The notes under the pieces are model-generated. The model did not search any database. It was not told where the DNA came from and saw only the letters and a list, made by a program, of their open reading frames with translations. This document shows positions 1-6,101 of a stretch of 6,101 nucleotides of DNA, in pieces. The stretch's first letter is position 1. Each line of letters starts with the position of its first letter. The DNA is from Alphaproteobacteria bacterium. GTDB lineage: Bacteria > Pseudomonadota > Alphaproteobacteria > RS24. Position numbers and translations under genes: made by a program. The DNA lies in contig JAPPQG010000158.1 of NCBI GenBank assembly GCA_028816945.1, forward strand, positions 1 through 6,101. Direction: 5' to 3'.

Positions 1-19
1 GTTGTAATATCAAGCGCAT

Positions 20-1207
20 TCATAAGGCTAGCGCCGCCTGTAATTCATGCGTTTGTAATTCATGGGGTTGTGATGAGTGGGCATGCGATTCATGTATTTG
101 TGATTCCTGCGCTCGCGATTCATGCGTTTGCGTTTTGCCATTTAGGGCTTGCGAGTCTGTTCTAGCGAATTGCGTTTTCATGGCTGTCACTAGTTTTGAT
201 AAAAACCGCACATCTGCTTTGGCGCGCGGCGCATTTTCGCTAAGCCACCGCCGCCACATACGCCCGCCCGGCTGCCCTGCATAAAGCCCCATTAAATGAC
301 GCGTCAGGGCGGAGAGTGGCACATTTTGGCGAACAAGATTTTCCGCATAAGGTATGAGGGCGCAAATAATAGCTTCACGGCTCGGCGGCTTGCGTCTATC
401 GCCATAAAATAAACTATCTACTTCGGCCAACATATAAGGTCTTTTATAAGCGGCACGGCCTAACATAACGCCATCCACATGGGGCATATGCGCGCGGGCC
501 GCCTCTAATGTTTCAATCCCACCATTTAAGATAATTGTTAAGTTTGGATATGTTTTTTTCAATTCATAGACTAATTCATAATCAAGCGGCGGTATGTCGC
601 GGTTTTGGCGCGGGTTAAGACCAGACAGCCAAGCCTTACGGGCATGGACGATAAATATATGACAGCCTGCGGCAGCCGTTTGCGCCACCAATTCAAATAA
701 AGCCTCGCGCGGCTCTTGTTCATCCACCCCAAGCCGACATTTAATGCTGATTGGGATTTTGACCGCCGCCCGCATGGCCGCAACACAAGCCGCAACTAAT
801 TGTGGCTCTTGCATTAAACATGCGCCAAAACGCCCCGACTGCACTCGATGAGAGGGGCAACCAATGTTTAGATTTATCTCATCATAGCCATAGGATTCGC
901 CAATTTGCGCAGCCTCAGCCAATGCGTCTGGTTCGCTCCCGCCTAATTGCAAGCCGAGCGGGTGTTCTGCTTTATCGAACCCAAGCAGGCGGTCTCGACA
1001 GCCAAAGCGAACTGCATCCGCTGTCACCATTTCCGTATAAAGGCGCGCATGGCGGGAAATAAGGCGCAAAAAATAGCGGTCATGGCGGTCTGTCCAATCC
1101 ATCATCGGCGCGACGCAAAAGCGAAAGGCTTGACGATCTATGGCGCGGTCTATGGGGGGACATATGGCGCGGTCTATGGAATTGTCTATATTGGCTTTTT
1201 CATGCAT
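20..1207 (-). CDS. dusA: tRNA-dihydrouridine synthase A (DusA)
   Basis: FMN-dependent cytosolic enzyme that reduces uridine to dihydrouridine in the tRNA D-loop using NADPH; DusA-family enzymes act on U20/U20a. The 395-residue product has the family signatures in order: APMMDWTDRH at 33-42 (FMN-site start of the TIM barrel), LQLGGSEP near 86-93, NLNIGCPSHRVQSGRFGACLM at 112-132 with the expected catalytic Cys117, IKCRLGVD near 155-162, HARKAWLSGL at 188-197, NGGI at 228-231 and GRAAY at 250-254. A C-terminal helical part with GLYAGQPGGRMWRRWLSE at 307-324 is the tRNA-binding region. The core is collinear with E. coli DusA, but about 27 N-terminal and 45 C-terminal residues are extra and both are repeat-derived. 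An in-frame TGA at 1217-1219 makes ATG 1207 the most upstream ATG; no strong Shine-Dalgarno is seen. The true start could lie inside the repeat, since the conserved domain begins near residue 28. It follows glnE by 110 bases on the same strand. Confidence 0.96.
   Translation of the reverse strand: MHEKANIDNSIDRAICPPIDRAIDRQAFRFCVAPMMDWTDRHDRYFLRLISRHARLYTEMVTADAVRFGCRDRLLGFDKAEHPLGLQLGGSEPDALAEAAQIGESYGYDEINLNIGCPSHRVQSGRFGACLMQEPQLVAACVAAMRAAVKIPISIKCRLGVDEQEPREALFELVAQTAAAGCHIFIVHARKAWLSGLNPRQNRDIPPLDYELVYELKKTYPNLTIILNGGIETLEAARAHMPHVDGVMLGRAAYKRPYMLAEVDSLFYGDRRKPPSREAIICALIPYAENLVRQNVPLSALTRHLMGLYAGQPGGRMWRRWLSENAPRAKADVRFLSKLVTAMKTQFARTDSQALNGKTQTHESRAQESQIHESHAHSSQPHELQTHELQAALAL
41..130 (-). 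repeat. 15-bp tandem repeat encoding the DusA C-terminal tail
   Basis: Six consecutive 15-base units (41-55, 56-70, 71-85, 86-100, 101-115, 116-130). On the plus strand they resemble TAATTCATGCGTTTG. The units are diverged; the third (71-85) is the most different. Read in the dusA frame they give a pentapeptide of the form Q-x-H-E-S/L: QTHES, RAQES, QIHES, HAHSS, QPHEL, QTHEL (residues 360-389), followed by QAALAL and the stop. The tail is hydrophilic and His/Glu/Gln-rich, lies beyond the conserved DusA fold, and is probably disordered. Confidence 0.9.
1130..1189 (-). repeat. 12-bp tandem repeat encoding the DusA N-terminus
   Basis: Five 12-base units in the dusA frame encode IDNS, IDRA, ICPP, IDRA, IDRQ (residues 7-26), immediately before the conserved FRFCVAPMMDW start of the barrel. 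The longest exact copy is 17 bases (1139-1155 and 1163-1179, offset 24 bases or two units). The unit is ATAGACCGCGCC on the coding strand, with the third unit diverged. No known DusA function maps to this segment. Confidence 0.82.
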
Positions 1208-1258
1208 AGGTTTCGCTCATCATGCGGGCAGTGTCTGTCTATGGTTGATAATCTGCTG

Positions 1259-1287
1259 ATAATATAATGCCCTGCCCTATATTGCAA
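1259..1287 (-). promoter_or_regulatory. Candidate sigma70-type promoter for dusA
   Basis: On the minus strand TTGCAA (1282-1287, four of six matches to the -35 consensus) is followed after exactly 17 bases by TATTAT (1259-1264, five of six matches to the -10 consensus). It lies in the 110-base glnE-dusA gap, and transcription would begin near 1252, giving a leader of about 45 bases. I see no convincing terminator for glnE in the gap, so dusA may also receive read-through. This is consensus matching only. Confidence 0.45.
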
Positions 1288-1317
1288 CTGGTTAGGCTTA
1301 AAAGAGCCATTGCTGAA

Positions 1318-4300
1318 TCAAACCTGTAAATAGGTTGCAAAATGGCGGCGCACGCATTGGCGGTGATTTTTTAATTCTGCTTCAATCAGTTTAAGCGACG
1401 GCAAATTAACTGTGTGGCATAATAAATTATGCAAAGATTCAGAAAACCCGCCCAATTTTGAATCGGATAAAGAGGCTGAATCAGATAAAGACTCATGCGC
1501 GGGTGGCAATTCATCAAGGCAGAGGCGCAAAATCTGCAATAAGGCAAATTGAAAATGCCAAGCCTGTTGCAAGCCCGCCACCGCTTCTGCTTTGAGAAAA
1601 CCTGCTTCACCCAATAGGCGCAAACTCTCATCTGTGCCGACATGGCAAATCTGCGGCACTTGGTGCGCATGGATGAGTTGCAAAACACGAATAATAAAAT
1701 CAATATCGACCAACCCGCCATTCGCATGTTTCATATCCCATAAATTAGTTGCGGGAAAATTATCCCCAATGCGCTGGCGCATGGCGATAGCATCTTTTGC
1801 AACCTGCACGGGGTCACGCTTGCGACATAATATGGTTTTGATAATAGACTCAATGCGGGCGCGCAATGCCTCATCACCTGTAATAAGGCGCGCTCGTGTG
1901 AGTGCAATATGTTCCCATGTCCAAGCATGTTCGGCTTGATATTCGGCAAAGCGATTTAATTTTGTCACAAGCGTGCCTGCCTTGCCCGAAGGGCGCAAAC
2001 GCATATCCACTTCAAACAGCCCACCTTCGGCCGTTTGCACAGTCAAAGCAGAAATAAGCCGTCTTGCAACACGCGCATAAAACACATCATAAGTCAGCGG
2101 CTTGCCGCCCGCTTGTTCTGCTTTTTTGTCTGCTTTATCTATTTTAGGTATTTCAGTTGTGCGAGAGAAATCATCACTATCGCAAATCATAATCAAGTCA
2201 AGGTCGGAAGCAGCTGTCATTTCTTGACTGCCTAATTTGCCCATGCCAAGCACGGCAAAATTGACCTGTTCGGGGCGACCATAGCGGGCGGATAAATCAT
2301 CTAAAACGAGATTTTGTAACACATAGATACAAGATTCAGCTATATTGGTAAAATCGCGCCCAGCTATTTGTGGCTCTGTTTGGTTGGAGAGCAGTTGCGC
2401 GCCTGTGCGAAAGCCTGCATCACGCGCCCATATACGCATAAAATCTAATTTTGTTTCAAATCCTTCTTGTGTGCTAATTCGCTGCGCTACAAATTCTGCC
2501 TCGAGTGTCTCTATCAATGCCTGCGCGTCGGGCAGGGGATGATTAAAATCAGCCTCTAATAAACTATTCAGCATAGAAGGACGGCGGCTTAATATGCCCG
2601 ATAATCTTGGCGCGGTGCCAACAATATCAGCAATTAAATGGAGCAAATGCGGATTCGACTGAAAGAGGGAAAATAGCTGCACGCCGGCCGGCAAATTGGC
2701 TAAAAAATCGTGAAACCGCGCAAAGGCAAAATCAGGGTTAGGCGTGGCGGCTAATGCTTCTAATAATTGGGGCATAAGGCGGGTTAGCAATTCTTTGGCG
2801 CGTTGGGTATGGGTTGCGGCAAAACGCCCTGTATGCCAGTTGCGGATTTGTGTGGCAATATGGGCGGGGTTCGTAAAGCCCATATCTGCCAATGTGGCAA
2901 GCGTGTCGGGGTCATCTTGCGCGCCTGTGAAAACAAGATTGCCTGTTTTGGCAGCCAATGCTTCACCCGCTTCAAACAAAGCCGCATAATGGTGTTGCAC
3001 TTGCGCTAATTGCTTAGTTAGAGCGGCGGCAAACTCGGCACGGTTAGCATAGCCCATAAAGCGCGCAAAGCGCGCCATATCCGTTTTTTGTTTTGGCAAA
3101 ATATGCGTTTGTTCATCATCTATCATTTGGATACGGTGTTCGACACGGCGCAAATAATGATATGAAGCGACTAATTCTTGCGCGGTCTGTTCGCTAATCC
3201 ATTCGGCTTTGGCAAGCGCATATAAAACATCACAAGTCGCCGCCCCCCGCAAAGACGCGTCACGGCCGCCGGCAATAAGTTGTTGCGTCTGCACAAAAAA
3301 CTCAATTTCCCTTATCCCGCCGCGCCCAAGTTTTACATTATGTCCCTCAACAGCAATTTTGCTGTGGCCGCGCAACACATGGATTTGCCGTTTCATCGCA
3401 TGCACATCTTCAATCGCGGCAAAATCTAAATTGCGCCGCCAAATAAAGGGCTGAATGGTTCTTAAAAATTCTTTCCCTAATTCTATATCCCCAGCGATTG
3501 GGCGCGCTTTGATAAAAGCGGCGCGCTCCCAATTCTGCCCCATTGTCTCATAATAAAGCACAGCAGCAGGCAATGAGACGGCAATTTGTGTTGCCCCAGG
3601 GTCAGGGCGCAAACGCAAATCCACACGAAACACATGCCCATCTTCTGTTGCTGTCTGCAAAACAGAGACTAAATCCTGCACCAAAGTGACAAAAAAGCGA
3701 TTCTCTGAATTATTTTTGGCAAGCGCTAGGCGGGACGGTTCATAAAAAACGACTAAATCAATATCAGACGAATAATTAAGCTCTCGGCCGCCATGCTTAC
3801 CCATTGCTAAAATTGTCAGGCCTGATTGGGCGGGCGATTCTTGCCCTATTCTCTTGCCCTCATGCTGTGCCTCAGCTAATAGCCAATCCAAAGCGGCGCG
3901 CACACTTATATCGGCAAAATCGGAAAGGGTGGCGGTTGTCTTTTCAACCGTCCAATAATCGGCAATATCGGCCAAAGCAGTTACAAGGGCGAGTTGGTGG
4001 CGTGCATGGCGCAAGCAAGCCATAAGATCTGCCCTATTTTCACAATTTGCTGCCTCTTGTGGCACATTTTGCAATAAAACATTTATGATTTGCTCCGGCG
4101 TAGCAAATTTTTTGTCATTAGTAGAAGCGCCCATATCGACAAATTCAGCAAGCACATGCGGACGGGTGCGAATCAGGCGCGTCAAAAAGGGCGAAGCTGC
4201 AAAAACAGTCACTAAAAGCGGTTCAGCCTCTTTTATAAAAGCCAACGCCGCCGCCTTTTGCTTTGCGTCAAGCGGTTCAAGCCAAACAGTGCGACAATCA

Positions 4301-4374
4301 GCAAGCAAAGCATGCGCGCGCGCGGTTTCATAAACAGGTTGATATTTTGTGCGTGCAAACCAAAAAGCCGTCAT
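1318..4374 (-). CDS. glnE: Bifunctional glutamine synthetase adenylyltransferase/adenylyl-removase (GlnE)
   Basis: Cytosolic enzyme of nitrogen control. Its C-terminal half attaches AMP to a Tyr of glutamine synthetase, inactivating it, and its N-terminal half removes AMP by phosphorolysis; in the family, PII protein state and glutamine set the balance. The 1018-residue product shows the two-fold architecture. The N-terminal nucleotidyltransferase has LAMGKHGGRELNYSSDIDLVV at 189-209 with metal-binding Asp204/Asp206 and VDLRLRPDPG at 251-260, then the PII-uridylyltransferase-like helical part with RGGIREIEFFVQ at 351-362. The C-terminal copy has VLGMGKLGSQE at 708-718, SDLDLI at 723-728 (Asp724/Asp726), VDMRLRPSG at 789-797 and NGGLVDIDFIIR at 885-896. 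Both active sites look intact. It is somewhat longer than E. coli GlnE (about 946 residues), partly from a Lys/Asp-rich insert around 739-757 and a Ser-rich stretch at 961-980. An in-frame TAA at 4378-4380 fixes ATG 4374 as the first ATG; no Shine-Dalgarno is visible. It lies downstream of the sensor kinase. Confidence 0.98.
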   Translation of the reverse strand: MTAFWFARTKYQPVYETARAHALLADCRTVWLEPLDAKQKAAALAFIKEAEPLLVTVFAASPFLTRLIRTRPHVLAEFVDMGASTNDKKFATPEQIINVLLQNVPQEAANCENRADLMACLRHARHQLALVTALADIADYWTVEKTTATLSDFADISVRAALDWLLAEAQHEGKRIGQESPAQSGLTILAMGKHGGRELNYSSDIDLVVFYEPSRLALAKNNSENRFFVTLVQDLVSVLQTATEDGHVFRVDLRLRPDPGATQIAVSLPAAVLYYETMGQNWERAAFIKARPIAGDIELGKEFLRTIQPFIWRRNLDFAAIEDVHAMKRQIHVLRGHSKIAVEGHNVKLGRGGIREIEFFVQTQQLIAGGRDASLRGAATCDVLYALAKAEWISEQTAQELVASYHYLRRVEHRIQMIDDEQTHILPKQKTDMARFARFMGYANRAEFAAALTKQLAQVQHHYAALFEAGEALAAKTGNLVFTGAQDDPDTLATLADMGFTNPAHIATQIRNWHTGRFAATHTQRAKELLTRLMPQLLEALAATPNPDFAFARFHDFLANLPAGVQLFSLFQSNPHLLHLIADIVGTAPRLSGILSRRPSMLNSLLEADFNHPLPDAQALIETLEAEFVAQRISTQEGFETKLDFMRIWARDAGFRTGAQLLSNQTEPQIAGRDFTNIAESCIYVLQNLVLDDLSARYGRPEQVNFAVLGMGKLGSQEMTAASDLDLIMICDSDDFSRTTEIPKIDKADKKAEQAGGKPLTYDVFYARVARRLISALTVQTAEGGLFEVDMRLRPSGKAGTLVTKLNRFAEYQAEHAWTWEHIALTRARLITGDEALRARIESIIKTILCRKRDPVQVAKDAIAMRQRIGDNFPATNLWDMKHANGGLVDIDFIIRVLQLIHAHQVPQICHVGTDESLRLLGEAGFLKAEAVAGLQQAWHFQFALLQILRLCLDELPPAHESLSDSASLSDSKLGGFSESLHNLLCHTVNLPSLKLIEAELKNHRQCVRRHFATYLQV
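1459..1494 (-). repeat. Two-copy 18-bp tandem repeat inside glnE
   Basis: Two adjacent 18-base units (1459-1476 and 1477-1494), alike except at a few bases, encode ESLSDS and ASLSDS (GlnE residues 961-972). They sit in a Ser-rich, probably flexible stretch between the helices ending LRLCLDELPP and starting LHNLLCHTV, near the C-terminus and far from either active site. The duplication keeps the frame. Confidence 0.75.
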
Positions 4375-4379
4375 ATTTT

Positions 4380-4408
4380 ATGATAGCATATGTGCTGTGA
4401 GCGCATAA
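4380..4408 (-). promoter_or_regulatory. Weak candidate promoter for glnE (possibly leaderless)
   Basis: On the minus strand TATCAT (4380-4385, five of six -10 matches) has a poor -35 partner TTATGC (4403-4408, three of six) at 17-base spacing. The -10 box ends only five bases before the glnE ATG, so the transcript would begin at or next to the start codon. That fits the absence of a Shine-Dalgarno there. Such A/T-rich matches arise easily by chance; glnE may instead be read from the upstream two-component promoter. Confidence 0.25.
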
Positions 4409-4428
4409 AGAGATTTATGAGATTACCC

Positions 4429-4589
4429 GCCCTGTTGGACTTACTTGCCCTATTGGATTTACCTGCCCTATTAGGCTTGCCTGCCCTATTAGACTTGCCT
4501 GTCCTATTGGACTTACATGCCCTGTTGAGCTACCTACCATGTTGGGCTTGCATGCCTTTTTGGACTTACATGCCCTGTTGGGCTTGCCT
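4429..4589. repeat. 18-bp tandem repeat array between sensor kinase and glnE
   Basis: About nine head-to-tail units with plus-strand consensus GCCCTRTTGGRCTTRCMT: 4429-4446, 4447-4464, 4465-4482, 4483-4500, 4501-4518, 4519-4535 (17 bases, one lost), 4536-4553, 4554-4571, 4572-4589. A 19-base block is identical at 4509-4527 and 4562-4580, suggesting that about three units were copied together. Several units can form a tiny hairpin; the clearest is GCCC-TGTT-GGGC at 4572-4583. The array fills most of the 226-base gap, which holds no conserved gene that I recognise. It contains no T-run typical of an intrinsic terminator. The minus strand is open in the kinase frame across the whole array. Confidence 0.93.
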
Positions 4590-4600
4590 GTTGATAGAGA

Positions 4601-6007
4601 TTAAGCCCGCAAGGGTAGGACAATTTCAGCAATCAAGCCTTGCGGTTTATTTGTTAGCAACCGTAAGCGGCCTTCGTGAATGCGGGCAGTGGCGGCGACA
4701 AGGGATAGGCCAAGCCCACTTCCTTGCGCGCTACGGCTTGTATCTAGCCGCACAAACCGTTCCATAACGCGCTCTAACTGGTCTTCGGGAATCCCTCTAC
4801 CTTTATCGGCAACAGTAATAATAATCGCATTCTCGGTTTGTTTAAGGGCAATTTTAAGTTCGGCCTGCTTGTCCTGTGCGTCCTTTGCCGCTTTACCATG
4901 ATGGGCATATTTTAGCGCATTATCGGCCAAATTGATAATGGCTTGTGATAAAAGGCGGCGGCTTGCTTTATACATAATCATGCTATCATCTATCTCGGTC
5001 AAAAACGCAAAGCTTTTTTCTTCGGCAATTGGCTCAATAAATTCAGCTGCATCTTCAACAAGTTGCGATAGATTTAATATCTCCATTTCAACTGTTGCTT
5101 TGCCCGAATCCAGATAGGCAACAGATAAAAATGCGTCAAATGTGGCAGATAAATTATCGGCCTCTTCAATCGTGCGGTGTAGCACTTCTTTATAATCTTC
5201 ATTTGTGACATCTTGTAATAATGTAATTTCTAATCGGTTGCGCATGCGGTTAATGGGTTGGCGCAAATCATGGGCAATATTATTGGTCACTTCCCGCATC
5301 GTCATCATCAAATATTCAATACGGTCTAACATGGTGTTGAGATTACCAGCAAGTTGGTCAATTTCATCATCATTGCCTTTAAGCGGCACACGGCGGGAAA
5401 AATTGCCTGTCATAATCTCATTACTTGTTTGTGTAATGGTTTCAATACGGGTGCGGAAATTATGCGTCATAATCAAGCCACCACTTAATGCAAGCACTAA
5501 TATGATAAGCAAATCATAATTTATTGCTCTTGTGACCTGTTTTTCAAGTTCTATAAAATCTTCAACATTATGGCCGACCAATAATGTAAAGCCTTCATTT
5601 AATTCAACGAGGCGGCCGCGCGCTTGTTGGAAAAGCTCGCCCTCATCGGTTTCTTGGCGGTGCTGAAAATCATACCACCCATTGCCTCTATCAATTAAAT
5701 CTGGTTTTGCATCATAATGGCCAGCAAGCACTTTGCCATTAGGGTCTAGCAATAAATAAATATTCAAATGGGGGTAAGTGACTTTTATACTTAAAACTCT
5801 AATGAGGAGGGGAATGCCACCAACCTTATATTGCTCACTGAGTGTATCTATTTCGGTTTGTATCGTATCGATAATATGGCGTTCGATTGTATTTGTGGTG
5901 TTCCAATAAAAATAAATTATAATCGCGAATGTCGGCAAGCAAAACAATGCAAAATAAAGCATTGTGGCGCGAAATATGATTGTTTTGAAAATCTTAAACT
6001 GGAACAC
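4601..6007 (-). CDS. Membrane sensor histidine kinase, two-component system
   Basis: A 468-residue inner-membrane kinase that should autophosphorylate on His and pass the phosphate to the response regulator encoded just upstream. Order of parts: TM1 about 11-35; an extracytoplasmic sensor region about 36-160 with NIYLLLDPNGKVLAGH at 82-97, resembling a PAS/Cache-like strand pair; TM2 about 161-181; a HAMP linker about 182-235; a HisKA dimerisation helix with IAHDLRQPINRMRNRLE at 244-260 (phospho-acceptor His246); and a HATPase_c domain. The ATPase has an N-box (QAIINLADNALKYA, Asn359 and Asn363), G1 DKGRGIP at 401-407, F-box ERFVRLD at 416-422 and G2 GSGLGLSL at 429-436. All catalytic boxes are present. 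Position 250 is Gln where Thr/Asn is usual. The GTG start at 6007 overlaps the regulator stop by 14 bases; the purine-rich AGAGGGG upstream (complement of 6023-6029) is 15 bases away, farther than ideal, so coupling is likely. ATG at 5960-5962 is an alternative but would truncate TM1. The signal is unknown. Confidence 0.95.
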   Translation of the reverse strand: MFQFKIFKTIIFRATMLYFALFCLPTFAIIIYFYWNTTNTIERHIIDTIQTEIDTLSEQYKVGGIPLLIRVLSIKVTYPHLNIYLLLDPNGKVLAGHYDAKPDLIDRGNGWYDFQHRQETDEGELFQQARGRLVELNEGFTLLVGHNVEDFIELEKQVTRAINYDLLIILVLALSGGLIMTHNFRTRIETITQTSNEIMTGNFSRRVPLKGNDDEIDQLAGNLNTMLDRIEYLMMTMREVTNNIAHDLRQPINRMRNRLEITLLQDVTNEDYKEVLHRTIEEADNLSATFDAFLSVAYLDSGKATVEMEILNLSQLVEDAAEFIEPIAEEKSFAFLTEIDDSMIMYKASRRLLSQAIINLADNALKYAHHGKAAKDAQDKQAELKIALKQTENAIIITVADKGRGIPEDQLERVMERFVRLDTSRSAQGSGLGLSLVAATARIHEGRLRLLTNKPQGLIAEIVLPLRA

Positions 6008-6101
6008 GTAAAGAGTAACCCGCCCCTCTTATCGTATGTAATAAGGGTGGGTCAAATTCCTTATCTAACTTACTACGCAAACGCGATATATGGACATCAA
6101 T
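5994..6101 (-). CDS. OmpR/PhoB-family response regulator, C-terminal end (partial)
   Basis: The last 35 codons of a gene entering from the right edge. The peptide includes VDVHISRLRSKLDKE, typical of the DNA-recognition helix of the OmpR-type winged-helix effector domain, then HTIRGAGYSL, the conserved wing hairpin, and ends RVPV followed by TAA at 5994-5996. The receiver domain and start lie outside the window. The 14-base overlap with the kinase start marks a cognate kinase-regulator pair in one transcript. The family binds DNA as a dimer after phosphorylation of its receiver Asp; target genes cannot be told from here. Confidence 0.93.
   Translation of the reverse strand: MDVHISRLRSKLDKEFDPPLLHTIRGAGYSLRVPV

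Noticed and set aside
1200..1223. Seven-codon upstream reading frame (MMSETYA) whose stop overlaps the dusA start
   Set aside because: It has no ribosome binding site and no attenuator-like codon run; short frames like this are common by chance.
947..1267. Plus-strand open frame antisense to the 5' part of dusA
   Set aside because: It is a shadow of the conserved DusA coding frame and partly of its N-terminal repeat; no recognisable protein.
1386..1949. Other-frame open stretches within glnE
   Set aside because: They overlap conserved GlnE catalytic and C-terminal sequence and resemble no family.
4429..4589. CRISPR array
   Set aside because: The 18-bp units are directly adjacent with no spacers, so this is an ordinary tandem repeat.
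4580..4608. Inverted repeat GGGCTT/AAGCCC spanning the kinase stop, as a possible terminator
   Set aside because: The stem is only six pairs, the loop is 17 bases, and there is no U-run on either side.
4390..4767. Plus-strand open frame of 125 codons with Leu-rich hexapeptide repeats (LPALLD type) followed by Cys/Trp-rich repeats
   Set aside because: Its first half exists because the 18-bp unit lacks stops in this frame, and its second half is antisense to the conserved end of the kinase. There is no family resemblance, and no supporting start signal was seen.

Overview
The window is a compact bacterial stretch in which every gene I accept lies on the minus strand. In transcription order (right to left) these are: the 3' end of an OmpR/PhoB-type response regulator gene (5994-6101, cut by the window edge), a membrane sensor histidine kinase (4601-6007), the bifunctional glutamine synthetase adenylyltransferase/adenylyl-removase gene glnE (1318-4374), and the tRNA-dihydrouridine synthase gene dusA (20-1207). 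The 1018-residue GlnE, the response regulator/kinase pair directly upstream of glnE, and the DusA-type enzyme suggest an alphaproteobacterium of moderate G+C. This is an inference from protein character and gene order; no species can be named from the sequence.

Layout. The response regulator stop overlaps the kinase GTG start by 14 bases, so the two are co-transcribed and probably translationally coupled. A 226-base gap between kinase and glnE is largely filled by about nine copies of an 18-bp tandem repeat. After it glnE starts at an ATG with no visible ribosome binding site, with a -10-like box only five bases upstream. A 110-base gap separates glnE from dusA and holds a reasonable sigma70-like promoter for dusA.

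Function. The kinase/regulator pair senses an unknown signal. GlnE sets glutamine synthetase activity by attaching or removing AMP in response to nitrogen status. DusA makes dihydrouridine in tRNA and looks like an independent neighbour. Gene order alone does not show that the two-component system controls nitrogen metabolism.

What stands out is not a new gene system but a pattern of short tandem repeats. Four separate arrays with unit lengths 12, 15, 18 and 18 bp, all multiples of three, lie at or next to protein ends: the DusA N-terminus, the DusA C-terminus, the GlnE C-terminal region, and just past the kinase stop. The last remains open in the kinase reading frame for 61 codons after a single TAA. 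The kinase also has Gln where Thr or Asn is usual four residues after the phospho-accepting His. I found no mobile element, CRISPR array, tRNA or rRNA.
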